Counted from the stretch's first letter, positions 1 through 6,203 are shown. The stretch is DNA of 7,098 bases from JBAXAM01 sp964213355 (GCA_964213355.1 CAXOVY010000034.1:1-7098), one strand, 5' to 3'. Numbers and translations: made by a program. Notes: a model not told the origin generated them from the sequence alone.

Positions 1-360
1 TGTATCAAATTCTTTTTCTTTATATTCTATCTCTTGAGTTTTCTCGATACAATTTATAGCTGTATTTGCTTGTTCAAGCGTAATTTCCCCTTGATTCATA
101 AGCTCAGTAATCTGGTTAGTTTTTTCTTTAAAGTTACTACCCGTGACATTAAGTTCAATAGAATCATCTTTGGGCTTGGCAGGCAGTAACCGCTCAAGAA
201 ATAGTTTCAACATAGCTTCATTACCAGCCAACGCCATCTCAGTGGCCTTATCAATAAGAGCGTTTTTTCGGCTATCGATAATTTCTGCAAACAAAACTCT
301 CCTGTCCTTGATTCCTCTTGGACGACCTGCTGGATTACCGCTTTGACCTTCTTTAAACAT
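1..360 (-). CDS. DUF5681-type protein, C-terminus cut by window edge
   Basis: An open frame starts with ATG at 360-358 and runs without a stop to position 1, giving 120 visible residues. The N-terminus MFKEGQSGNPAGRPRG matches the glycine/proline/arginine signature (GQSGNPAGRPKG-like) of DUF5681 proteins, which are common in proteobacterial prophages and integrated islands and have no firmly known function. The basic GRPRG stretch resembles an AT-hook, so DNA binding is possible but is inference. The rest is charged and predicted helical (EMALAGNEAMLKLFLERLLP), then a glutamate/lysine-rich tail. An AGAGG about ten bases upstream of the ATG can serve as ribosome binding site. The gene is separated from the next one by about 220 bases and probably has its own promoter. 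The antisense frame on the plus strand over this stretch looks like a shadow. Family call fairly sure; function unknown. Confidence 0.8.
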   Translation of the reverse strand, partial: MFKEGQSGNPAGRPRGIKDRRVLFAEIIDSRKNALIDKATEMALAGNEAMLKLFLERLLPAKPKDDSIELNVTGSNFKEKTNQITELMNQGEITLEQANTAINCIEKTQEIEYKEKEFDT

Positions 361-441
361 TTTTGTATAACCTCTGATCTGAACAATAGTTAGTTAATAA
401 AAACAAAATCCCCGTAAATTTTGTACATCTTATTGACTAAT

Positions 442-470
442 ATTTTAACCAATAACGCTTTGTAATACAA
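442..470 (-). promoter_or_regulatory. possible promoter for the DUF5681 gene
   Basis: Read on the minus strand, TTGTAT (465-470) and TAAAAT (442-447) are separated by 17 bases, about 80 bases before the ATG at 360. The -10 hexamer is close to consensus but the -35 is weak, and in such AT-rich DNA similar pairs arise by chance. Confidence 0.3.
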
Positions 471-477
471 ATAATTA

Positions 478-588
478 TATCAGCTCTTTAATGATAAATT
501 GCCGCTACTATTCAAATCACTTAAGATACTTAATCTTATCTAAATAAGCAGCTCAATCTTTGAATAGTCTATAACAGCTCCTTTAATT
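478..588. repeat. intergenic inverted and direct repeats, possible terminator or structured element
   Basis: The arms actattcaaa (507-516) and tttgaatagt (559-568) form a perfect 10-base inverted repeat. A smaller stem, taagat (522-527) with atctta (533-538) around a five-base loop, is nested inside. The hexamer cagctc occurs three times (481, 549, 575), and cagctctttaat at the left edge nearly repeats as cagctcctttaat at the right edge. The block lies directly after the stop of the 65-residue gene and before the DUF5681 promoter. It could be a terminator or transcript structure, or a small mobile or regulatory repeat. There is no GC-rich stem with a U-run, so a classical terminator is not supported. 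Confidence 0.35.
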
Positions 589-780
589 ATACTCAAGATA
601 AAATTTTAATAGTTCCACATTACAGGTTTTTTTATTATCCCACATAGCTTCTCTAACTTTCTTCCATAACTCGGCTTTAATAGCTAACTTGTCATTAATA
701 ACAGCACGAGCTAAATCTAGCTGCTCAGCTTTATCTCTTTGGATAGCTTTCATTATTTGGTCATCGGTTAATTCAGTCAT
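583..780 (-). CDS. 65-residue orphan protein
   Basis: This small protein (MTELTDDQIMKAIQ... to ...LLKFYLEYN) is not one I recognise. It is charged and looks all-helical, with no signal peptide, membrane segment or cysteine pair; the single cysteine is near the C-terminus. Amphipathic patterns (DKAEQLDLARAVINDKLAIKAELWKKVREAMW) suggest a helical bundle or coiled interaction module. Support for it being real: an AAGG ribosome binding site nine bases before the ATG, a good extended -10 promoter about 70 bases upstream, and the same orientation as all neighbours. The stop is TAA at 585-583. It is separated from the replication operon by about 180 bases, so it is probably expressed independently. 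Small genes like this in mobile elements are often regulators or inhibitors, but nothing here fixes a role. Confidence 0.65.
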   Translation of the reverse strand: MTELTDDQIMKAIQRDKAEQLDLARAVINDKLAIKAELWKKVREAMWDNKKTCNVELLKFYLEYN

Positions 781-847
781 TGTAAATTACCTTTTTTGTA
801 TAACTTGTTGTTAGTATTAAAATCATTAAAGTATTTCTCATGCTATG

Positions 848-875
848 ATTATAACACATCCCTCGTTAAACGCAA
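848..875 (-). promoter_or_regulatory. promoter for the 65-residue gene
   Basis: On the minus strand a perfect -10 TATAAT (848-853) is preceded by TGT, giving the extended -10 form TGnTATAAT. A -35-like TTGCGT (870-875) lies 16 bases upstream. Transcription would start near 841 and leave a leader of about 60 bases before the ATG at 780. This is the best sigma-70-type promoter in the window by eye. Confidence 0.6.
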
Positions 876-960
876 TATAAGCCTCTAGGTTGAGTTTTAA
901 TATTATTGCTACACCTTCCCCCTAGCCTTAAACGATATGATAGGCTCACACGCGCTTATA

Positions 961-1620
961 TTAAGAAATACAGGTAGCAATTAGTCTTCTTTTATAAATG
1001 GCGTCTGCGAACGCGTATAGCTTCTCAGAATCAGCTACCAGCTCCATCCAGTCTTCACCTGCTTCTATTTGCAGTTCGTCTATTGGTATGTCGCATAATG
1101 AATCTGGCGGCTGCATCTTCATTAATCCAATTGCTTCTGTCATTTCGCGCACTAATTCTGGGTTTGCCTTTACTTCTTCCCAAGTACTACCGCCTATGTC
1201 GTCAAGCTCCGCTGCTGTAACTCCATGATGAGCATAATAAGAGGTTATAACTTCTAAAAATGTTTTTAATTGCTCTTTATCTGTTTCTTCTGATAATTTA
1301 ATGTTGACCATATCATTTTTTTGTGGTGAGACTGGTGAGGTGGTGAGGTTTTCGTATAACTGATTGTTTATAATTGATTTTTCTTCTATAAAATCTCTCA
1401 CCACCTCGTTTTTTTCTGTGGTGAGGTTGGTGAGGTTTTTGTACTTTTCAGCTAATTCTCTCACCAACCTCACCACTTGATTTTCTACTATGGTGAGCCT
1501 GCTCGCGCCTTTGCAACCATCGTCATTACTGGGTTTCAACGTTTTCTCACCAATCTCACCACTCTCACCACCCTTTTTAATAGTGGTCAGCAAAAAATCA
1601 TCGAAATAGTTATTCCTCAT
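961..1620 (-). CDS. 219-residue replication-operon accessory protein
   Basis: The start is set at the ATG 1620-1618, giving MRNNYFDDFL..., because GGAGG at 1626-1630 sits five bases upstream; the longer frame from 1686 has no such support and overlaps the primase by 77 bases. The chosen start overlaps the primase stop by 11 bases, implying translational coupling. Residues about 17-100 are low-complexity and are encoded by the TGGTGAG repeat cluster (for example GGESGEIGE). The C-terminal half holds two related motifs: AELDDIGGSTWEEVKANPEL (137-156) and DELQIEAGEDWMELVADSEK (181-200), each followed by a short helix containing AI. From memory, the AGEDW...RR pattern resembles the C-terminal region of proteins that follow primase/helicase genes in gammaproteobacterial islands. 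Those usually continue into a cysteine-rich segment, whereas this one ends at KRRLIATCIS. The exact function is unknown; a role in replication is inferred from position. Confidence 0.75.
   Translation of the reverse strand: MRNNYFDDFLLTTIKKGGESGEIGEKTLKPSNDDGCKGASRLTIVENQVVRLVRELAEKYKNLTNLTTEKNEVVRDFIEEKSIINNQLYENLTTSPVSPQKNDMVNIKLSEETDKEQLKTFLEVITSYYAHHGVTAAELDDIGGSTWEEVKANPELVREMTEAIGLMKMQPPDSLCDIPIDELQIEAGEDWMELVADSEKLYAFADAIYKRRLIATCIS
1324..1570. repeat. TGGTGAG iteron cluster, candidate replication origin
   Basis: The heptamer TGGTGAG begins at 1324, 1333, 1341, 1419, 1428 and 1491. Its complement CTCACCA begins at 1397, 1460, 1469, 1546, 1555 and 1564. That makes twelve copies in 247 bases, and I found none elsewhere in the window. 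Within clusters the spacing is 9 bases (once 8). Bases 1418-1434 are perfectly complementary to 1460-1476 (17 bases, 25-base loop), and 1337-1347 to 1397-1407 (11 bases). The copies are translated in different frames and both senses (GGESGEIGE, NLTNLTT, VVRLVRE, LTTSPVSP), so the repetition is at DNA level. Known comparison, from memory: the phage P4 alpha primase-helicase binds iterons containing GGTGA. A replication origin is inferred from this and from the adjoining primase gene. Confidence 0.6.
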
Positions 1621-4507
1621 ATTCGCCTCCAAGCACTTTTGAACTAAAACAATAGAAACGGCGCGATTTTTGTGTGTCTGGAGCATACATCGACTGTGTC
1701 GGTCTCTTACTTCCTGCCTTATCAGGGATTAGCCAACCTTTATCAATACAAACTTTAGCCGCTAACTGTATATTTAAACCAATACATATTTCATTTTTAA
1801 AAATTTCAGTTTCAACAAAAAAATCAAGCTTGTTTGTTTCGCCATTGGTAGTGCTAATACCATTGGTTTTATAAAAGCCAGCTTTGTTGGTTACCCTTGA
1901 ATCTAAATGATTATCCCAATTGATAAACCTAGCGGGATGGTTTTTTTGAAAGAACCCTTTTACTTGTGAAATCATTTGCAGTTCTTCTTGTGAAATACTT
2001 CCACCCCGATTACTAAGCCAGTCCTGAAAGCACCTTTTAGCCGCCTGTATTGCTTCACCATATTTCCAGCCAGTAATACCAAAAGAAGAAGCAAGCTCCC
2101 CAGCAGATGCTATTAAAGAAAAACGATTTGCTGCACGTTTAACTTGCCCGTCAGCGGTTTTTATAGATAACTCTTTGATAAAATCCTCACGTAAATTTTC
2201 AAGACTTTTTATTAGCTCATCAACATCCCTTCTAGTAATTTGCTTTAAAAACTCGCGTATAGGTGTACCGTAATAAGTTTCTGTTGCTTGGTTTAGGTGT
2301 CTGGCAAAATCTGAGCCATTATTAAACCCATATAGATTCTCAAAAATTCCTAAGTTCTGCCCTGCGTCCGCAGGAATATTTAACAATCTTACCTCCTGCC
2401 CTGCTTTTGCTTTTTTGCCAATTTGTGAAATATGTTCTGCTAAACCAACTTCACCGCTCGAAAAAAATAACAATCCCCATGAGGCTTTTTTCCTTGATGT
2501 TCCATCTTTTTTGCTTCGGTTTTTACCCGCGCCATTTGCGAGCATGTATGCAATTTCTCCAGCTTCCTTTGGGTCAACCTGTGACATTTCATCTAAACAC
2601 AATAGGCTATCGTTGTGTAATGCAGCAACACCTTCTAGTCCATTGCTTGTTGCTCTCCATGTCTGCAAACGTTTTCTATCTCCCCATACAGAACAAGCAA
2701 CTTTTAACGCAGCTGTTTTACCTATACTACTTGCTCCATAAAAATGTAATCCGCCAGACTCTTCATGAAGTAAATTAAGTAAAGGGGCTGCAAAAGCTGC
2801 ACTAACAGCTAATATCAATCTACTATTGCCTATACAATATTTAGAGATATTTTCTTGCCATTCTTTAGTGGTTCCGTTTGTTTTAAATCCCTCAATGTTA
2901 TATGTCATGCTCTGAAATATTATTTTTTCGCCTTCGGCTTCTCCAATAACTTCATCTGGAAACACAAAGGTTTTGTTATGCCAACCAATACGTTCCACAC
3001 ACAAAGCCTTGTCTTGTGGTTGGCATCCTGAAAGATAGCCTGTAAGTGCTTCTCTAGCTTTTTTGTTGGGACTAATTATCACTCCCATATTTAGCAAGCT
3101 ACGTCGATAATCCGTACCATCACCAGCTAATGCCTCCATAGGCATAGCCCATTCGTGTTGTTTCCCGTCAGGGTCTTTAAATTGCAATAACCTTCCATGA
3201 TTTATCGAGCTGTTATCTCTGGTACACGCAACAACATCAATTTTTGAGCAGACAGAAATTTCATAGGTAATTCCTTTGGGGGTTACACACTCAAAAAACA
3301 CTCCGTCATCGTCAACCCTGTAACATCTTGGTATAGCAGCGTTCTCTCTTTTTGCTGGCTGATTACATACTATGCCGTAAACCTCTTGCGCTATCTTTTG
3401 CACATCAATAAACTTTTGACCGCGTAAGCCACCTTTTATCGCTTCCTCACAAGTTATAACCCCTTCAAGTATCGCTATAAATGAAATAACACCACCTCCG
3501 GTATTACATCTAAAACAGTGCCATACATTCTTTTGTATATTTATAAAAAAGTTATTTCCGTTAGCAGACCCATGAACAGGGTGTGTACCGCGCCATTCAT
3601 CGTCTGCCTGTGTCAAGTCCAGAGTTTTATTATTATGCTCTGCCCATTTGGTAAGAACGCTATAGATAGTTCCATTGGGGTATTGCTTATAATTATCGTC
3701 TTGCCCTGTGTCGCAGCTCTTAGTATCGCCTTTATCTCTAGGTAGCACCCATTCAATTCCCAACTGTCTTAAGTAATCAGATAATTCACCTGCTGTTATC
3801 GACGCTGTCTCGCAATTACTTATAACAGTGTATATGGTGCCTTTTTCATGTGTAGAACCTGCACCCACCACATAACTGTTACCCGCCTGAATATCTAAAT
3901 GTTTCCCGTGATGATCTATACTTACTTTGTTTTTAATCTCGTCACACCTATAATAAAAGTGATAGCCTTTAAATGTTTTTACTGTATGGGTTGCTGGAAA
4001 TATTTTTAATGCTTCGTGTCCCAAACCCATATCATCAAAGTCTACAACAACAAGTCCATTAACTCCGGTCAAAACCCCATAATTACCGCCTGTAGCTATA
4101 TGCGCTTTTATTTCTTCTAGTGGGGCGGGCTTATCTTTCCAACTATGCCCAGCTATTGGTATCTTGCTTTTATGTTGAAGTTTGACAAATGCGTTAAAAT
4201 CTTCCAGTTGCTGAGGGAAAGACCGAGGTAATGCTAGATCAACGTTTGCTCGATCTTTTATTTCTTCGGTTACAATCTGCTTTTCTTCTTTAAATGCCTC
4301 TAAAGCGTTGCTACCTTCTGTCTTAATCTGGAAACTACTATTTACTTTTTCTCTGGATTGTTCTATATTAACCATGCTTTGTTTTCCTATTGTATCTAAG
4401 CTCGCAAAGTTGTTATCGCAACTAGCGAGGTTTTGCCTTACTTCATTTTGTTCTTTTACAAGTCCGTGTATCTGACAGGGTTCACGGACTATTTCGTTGT
4501 TAAACAT
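1610..4507 (-). CDS. prim-pol / DUF927 primase-helicase
   Basis: A 965-residue replication protein that should both prime and unwind DNA for the element. After about 95 residues without recognised similarity comes a primase-polymerase domain (about 98-255) with the acidic metal site VVVDFDD (D156, D158) and GYHFYY (H183). A zinc-binding-like segment follows, with THPVH (H309, H312) and WHCFRC (C331, C334). A DUF927 helicase region (about 395-720) has Walker A GASSIGKT (591-598) and Walker B LLCLDE (635-640). A C-terminal segment (about 900-960) looks like a winged helix. The start is ATG 4507-4505, with AGAGGTG six bases upstream; it overlaps the stop of the upstream HTH gene (ATGTTTAA), so the two are translationally coupled. 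A longer frame from 4603 lies mostly inside that upstream gene and is not favoured. No frameshift or lost motif is seen. Confidence 0.93.
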   Translation of the reverse strand: MFNNEIVREPCQIHGLVKEQNEVRQNLASCDNNFASLDTIGKQSMVNIEQSREKVNSSFQIKTEGSNALEAFKEEKQIVTEEIKDRANVDLALPRSFPQQLEDFNAFVKLQHKSKIPIAGHSWKDKPAPLEEIKAHIATGGNYGVLTGVNGLVVVDFDDMGLGHEALKIFPATHTVKTFKGYHFYYRCDEIKNKVSIDHHGKHLDIQAGNSYVVGAGSTHEKGTIYTVISNCETASITAGELSDYLRQLGIEWVLPRDKGDTKSCDTGQDDNYKQYPNGTIYSVLTKWAEHNNKTLDLTQADDEWRGTHPVHGSANGNNFFINIQKNVWHCFRCNTGGGVISFIAILEGVITCEEAIKGGLRGQKFIDVQKIAQEVYGIVCNQPAKRENAAIPRCYRVDDDGVFFECVTPKGITYEISVCSKIDVVACTRDNSSINHGRLLQFKDPDGKQHEWAMPMEALAGDGTDYRRSLLNMGVIISPNKKAREALTGYLSGCQPQDKALCVERIGWHNKTFVFPDEVIGEAEGEKIIFQSMTYNIEGFKTNGTTKEWQENISKYCIGNSRLILAVSAAFAAPLLNLLHEESGGLHFYGASSIGKTAALKVACSVWGDRKRLQTWRATSNGLEGVAALHNDSLLCLDEMSQVDPKEAGEIAYMLANGAGKNRSKKDGTSRKKASWGLLFFSSGEVGLAEHISQIGKKAKAGQEVRLLNIPADAGQNLGIFENLYGFNNGSDFARHLNQATETYYGTPIREFLKQITRRDVDELIKSLENLREDFIKELSIKTADGQVKRAANRFSLIASAGELASSFGITGWKYGEAIQAAKRCFQDWLSNRGGSISQEELQMISQVKGFFQKNHPARFINWDNHLDSRVTNKAGFYKTNGISTTNGETNKLDFFVETEIFKNEICIGLNIQLAAKVCIDKGWLIPDKAGSKRPTQSMYAPDTQKSRRFYCFSSKVLGGEYEE
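1626..1630 (-). promoter_or_regulatory. ribosome binding site deciding the 219-residue start
   Basis: A GGAGG on the minus strand, five bases before the ATG at 1620 and inside the last codons of the primase gene. It favours this start over the upstream ATG at 1686. Confidence 0.8.
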
Positions 4508-4727
4508 TTGCTTCACCTCTCGCTTCACTTGTACTTGTTTGTAAACCAAAGCTCTCAAACCATAAATCTGTCTTGGCGATAGGATATAGTATTTTTCCGC
4601 CATTAATTTTGGAAAACTTCGGTCCTGTTCCTAGCCACCGTTGTCGCTGAAACCATTGACGGGAGTAGTTGTATCTAATTGCTGCCTCAGCTTCATTTAG
4701 ATATATTTTTGTTGTATCTGTCTTCAT
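4500..4727 (-). CDS. AlpA/HTH_17-type DNA-binding protein
   Basis: A 75-residue protein with a MerR-like winged helix-turn-helix: YLNEAEAAIRYNYSRQWFQR gives the helix-turn-helix (about 9-28), GTGPKFSKINGGKILYP the wing (about 34-50), and IAKTDLWFES the closing helix. This is the pattern of AlpA and related excisionase-like regulators encoded next to integrases in proteobacterial islands. In E. coli CP4-57, AlpA activates an integrase gene; an analogous role here, in excision control or in control of its own operon, is inference. The start ATG 4727-4725 has GAGG six bases upstream. The gene leads the operon: its stop overlaps the primase start by eight bases, and its last codons carry the primase ribosome binding site. 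The region upstream contains a promoter and several palindromes, fitting a regulated or self-regulated operon. Confidence 0.85.
   Translation of the reverse strand: MKTDTTKIYLNEAEAAIRYNYSRQWFQRQRWLGTGPKFSKINGGKILYPIAKTDLWFESFGLQTSTSEARGEANV
4514..4520 (-). promoter_or_regulatory. ribosome binding site deciding the primase start
   Basis: AGAGGTG on the minus strand lies six bases before the ATG at 4507, within the end of the HTH gene. This supports the 965-residue form of the primase-helicase rather than the 997-residue frame. Confidence 0.75.
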
Positions 4728-4766
4728 ATTTGCCTCTATAAATGATTAAAATTAATTATTACTCTG

Positions 4767-4782
4767 GCATGAATATTCATGC
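4767..4782. promoter_or_regulatory. 16-base perfect palindrome, probable operator
   Basis: GCATGAATATTCATGC is a perfect palindrome lying just downstream of the predicted -10 of the alpA-primase operon (4795-4800), at about +6 to +21 from the expected transcription start. That is a typical repressor position. Which protein binds is unknown; the AlpA-like protein itself or a repressor encoded outside the window are candidates. Confidence 0.55.
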
Positions 4783-4794
4783 AGATTGCAGGCG

Positions 4795-4823
4795 ATTATG
4801 AAATATAAGAAAGTAATAGTAAA
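4795..4823 (-). promoter_or_regulatory. probable promoter of the alpA-primase operon
   Basis: On the minus strand TTTACT (4818-4823) and CATAAT (4795-4800) are spaced by 17 bases. The -10 matches consensus at five of six positions and the -35 at four. The leader would be about 60 bases. The surrounding palindromes strengthen the call. Confidence 0.45.
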
Positions 4824-4828
4824 AAGAG

Positions 4829-4864
4829 ACCTGATTAGGTTTTTTTTTGAACCTAATTAGGTTC
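4829..4864. promoter_or_regulatory. paired palindromes with ACCTAATTAGGT core, operator or terminator
   Basis: GAACCTAATTAGGTTC (4849-4864) is a perfect 16-base palindrome, and ACCTGATTAGGT (4829-4840) is a one-base variant of its core. The centres are 22 bases apart, about two helical turns, and both lie just upstream of the predicted -35, as expected for cooperative regulator sites. The two copies can also pair with each other across a T-run (13-base stem with one G-T), and on the minus strand a CTCTTTTT follows. A second reading is therefore a terminator for the integrase and 403-residue genes. Confidence 0.5.
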
Positions 4865-4987
4865 AAAAATTTATGCTATTGCTTAGGTTGATTTATATTT
4901 ATGAGGTGGAATAGTAAATATTGCTTCGCGTTTATATCTATTTAGTATGTCTTTCACAGTTTATGCAACCGTTTCCTTGACCAACCT

Positions 4988-6199
4988 TCAAGTTTTCAAA
5001 CGTAACCATGACTCAATAATGTTGGGATTTGATTTTGCTTTTTTGTCTATACCTTTTTTGGTTTGGTCAAAAGCCTTGTCTTCTTTCTGTTTTTTTGATC
5101 CAATTCCTTTCAAGTATTTTTTTATTTGTTTTCTCAGCGCTGACGATTTGTCACTAAGATTAATTTTGTAAGGGTTTTCTTTAGCAGGAACTTTTTCATT
5201 GATGACTATAAAAACATTCTTTACAAAGTTAAAAAACTCATCAGTATAACTATAAGAAATTTTATAGCTATAATTATGACAACTAGACGACGACTCAAAT
5301 AACGGAGATCTAAAACTACGCTCTGCTTTCTTGCCGGTAATTTCTTCATAAATAGTTATTAGACAAGAAATCAAGTTAACAATCGCCCCTGATTTTTTTG
5401 TTCCTGTTTTCCCCCGATGGTGTTCTAGTTTTTTGATTGCTTCATTGATCGCTGCTGATAAATCTAATTCTTGAAGTATATTTAAAATCTTTTTTAATTC
5501 ATCCACTGTTCTATTTTCCCGCGCATAAATTTCGTCAATATAGTATTTAAAGTCTTCCTGCGATACATGTGATATAAGCTCTTTTAATTTTTTCACAGTA
5601 AGAGGTTTCATTACGGTAGAAATTACCTTTTTATCCTTCAAATAATGAATTGCAGCAGTTGCATCAGGTGCGGTTTTTTCAAGAATATATTTTTGTGCAT
5701 CTTCATGTGATATAAGCTCCTTTAATCTTTCCAGAGTAGGTAATGTTTCTTGCTTGTTCATATAGCAAATTGCGGTAAATGTAGCGATTTCAGCAATATA
5801 TTTTTGTAGGTCTTCCTGTGAGTTAAGCTCCCTTGGAATAACCGAAGGAGGAGTTTCCATTTGCCTCATCAGATAATAATATGTATTGAGTCCATGTTTA
5901 TTAAACAATATATTTAAATCCTCCTTTAGTTCAGCAGCGTGTTTTTCTATTGATAATAGTAGATTTCTTTTATCCTTTCTGTCGGGGGATTTCGTTATAG
6001 ATTCCAGTGCAAACTGTCCAAAGAGCATGATTTTGTCATTTAGTTCTTTCAGTAGACATGAGCTGTAATCTTTTTTGTCTTTTAGCGTTATGTTTTTTGT
6101 TATTACTGCGATATCTTCTTTTTCGATAATGTTGTACAAAGGACTATCACTACACTTGGCTAAAAATATGTTTTTCTTTTCTCTATAGTTTTTTTTCAT
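4988..6199 (-). CDS. 403-residue repeat-containing protein, possible island cargo
   Basis: I do not recognise this protein with confidence. It is lysine-rich, apparently cytoplasmic and mostly helical, with no signal peptide or clear membrane segment. Three tandem helical units stand out, at residues 124-160, 161-206 and about 207-243, with shared wording such as SQEDLQKYIAE, HEDAQKYILE and SQEDFKYYIDE, and KLKELIS at the unit joins. A later segment (274-338: NLISCLITIYEEITGKK, then EFFNFVKNVFIVINE) resembles, from memory, a short helical module in hypothetical proteins of proteobacterial mobile elements. The C-terminus is very basic. The start ATG 6199-6197 has AGG seven bases upstream and follows the integrase stop by four bases, so the two are probably cotranscribed. 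Its place between integrase and AlpA gene suggests accessory cargo, perhaps host interaction or phage defence; that is inference. Confidence 0.8.
   Translation of the reverse strand: MKKNYREKKNIFLAKCSDSPLYNIIEKEDIAVITKNITLKDKKDYSSCLLKELNDKIMLFGQFALESITKSPDRKDKRNLLLSIEKHAAELKEDLNILFNKHGLNTYYYLMRQMETPPSVIPRELNSQEDLQKYIAEIATFTAICYMNKQETLPTLERLKELISHEDAQKYILEKTAPDATAAIHYLKDKKVISTVMKPLTVKKLKELISHVSQEDFKYYIDEIYARENRTVDELKKILNILQELDLSAAINEAIKKLEHHRGKTGTKKSGAIVNLISCLITIYEEITGKKAERSFRSPLFESSSSCHNYSYKISYSYTDEFFNFVKNVFIVINEKVPAKENPYKINLSDKSSALRKQIKKYLKGIGSKKQKEDKAFDQTKKGIDKKAKSNPNIIESWLRLKT
5538..5831 (-). repeat. three DNA-level repeats inside the 403-residue gene
   Basis: catgtgatataagctc is identical at 5566-5581 and 5704-5719, 138 bases (46 codons) apart, and the flanks also match. 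A third, more diverged copy ends near 5831 (tgtgagttaagctcc), and it shares aatatatttttgt with the middle copy (about 5684-5696 and 5796-5808). The similarity of the DNA, not only the protein, points to fairly recent tandem duplication within the gene. Confidence 0.65.
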
Positions 6200-6203
6200 A
6201 CTT

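Noticed and set aside
918..945. Terminator after the 219-residue gene (agcct...aggct)
   Set aside because: The stem is only five base pairs with a long loop and no U-run.
998..1228. Plus-strand open frame over the 219-residue gene
   Set aside because: It is antisense to a supported gene and has a low-complexity serine-rich translation with no convincing start signal.
1324..1570. CRISPR array
   Set aside because: Units are only seven bases, in both orientations, without spacers of uniform length, and lie inside a coding gene.
1621..1686. Upstream extension of the 219-residue frame to an ATG at 1686
   Set aside because: The ATG at 1620 has a GGAGG at ideal distance and a minimal overlap with the primase; the 22 extra codons lie wholly inside the primase gene.
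2407..2778. Two overlapping plus-strand open frames within the primase gene
   Set aside because: They lie opposite the conserved Walker A and Walker B region, which fully explains the sequence.
4508..4603. Longer primase start at 4603
   Set aside because: It would overlap the HTH gene by about 100 bases. The ATG at 4507 has an AGAGGTG site and the usual stop-start overlap.
4947..5171. Plus-strand open frame with hydrophobic translation opposite the end of the 403-residue gene
   Set aside because: The phenylalanine/leucine-rich translation is what lysine-rich AT codons give when read in antisense; there is no supporting ribosome site.
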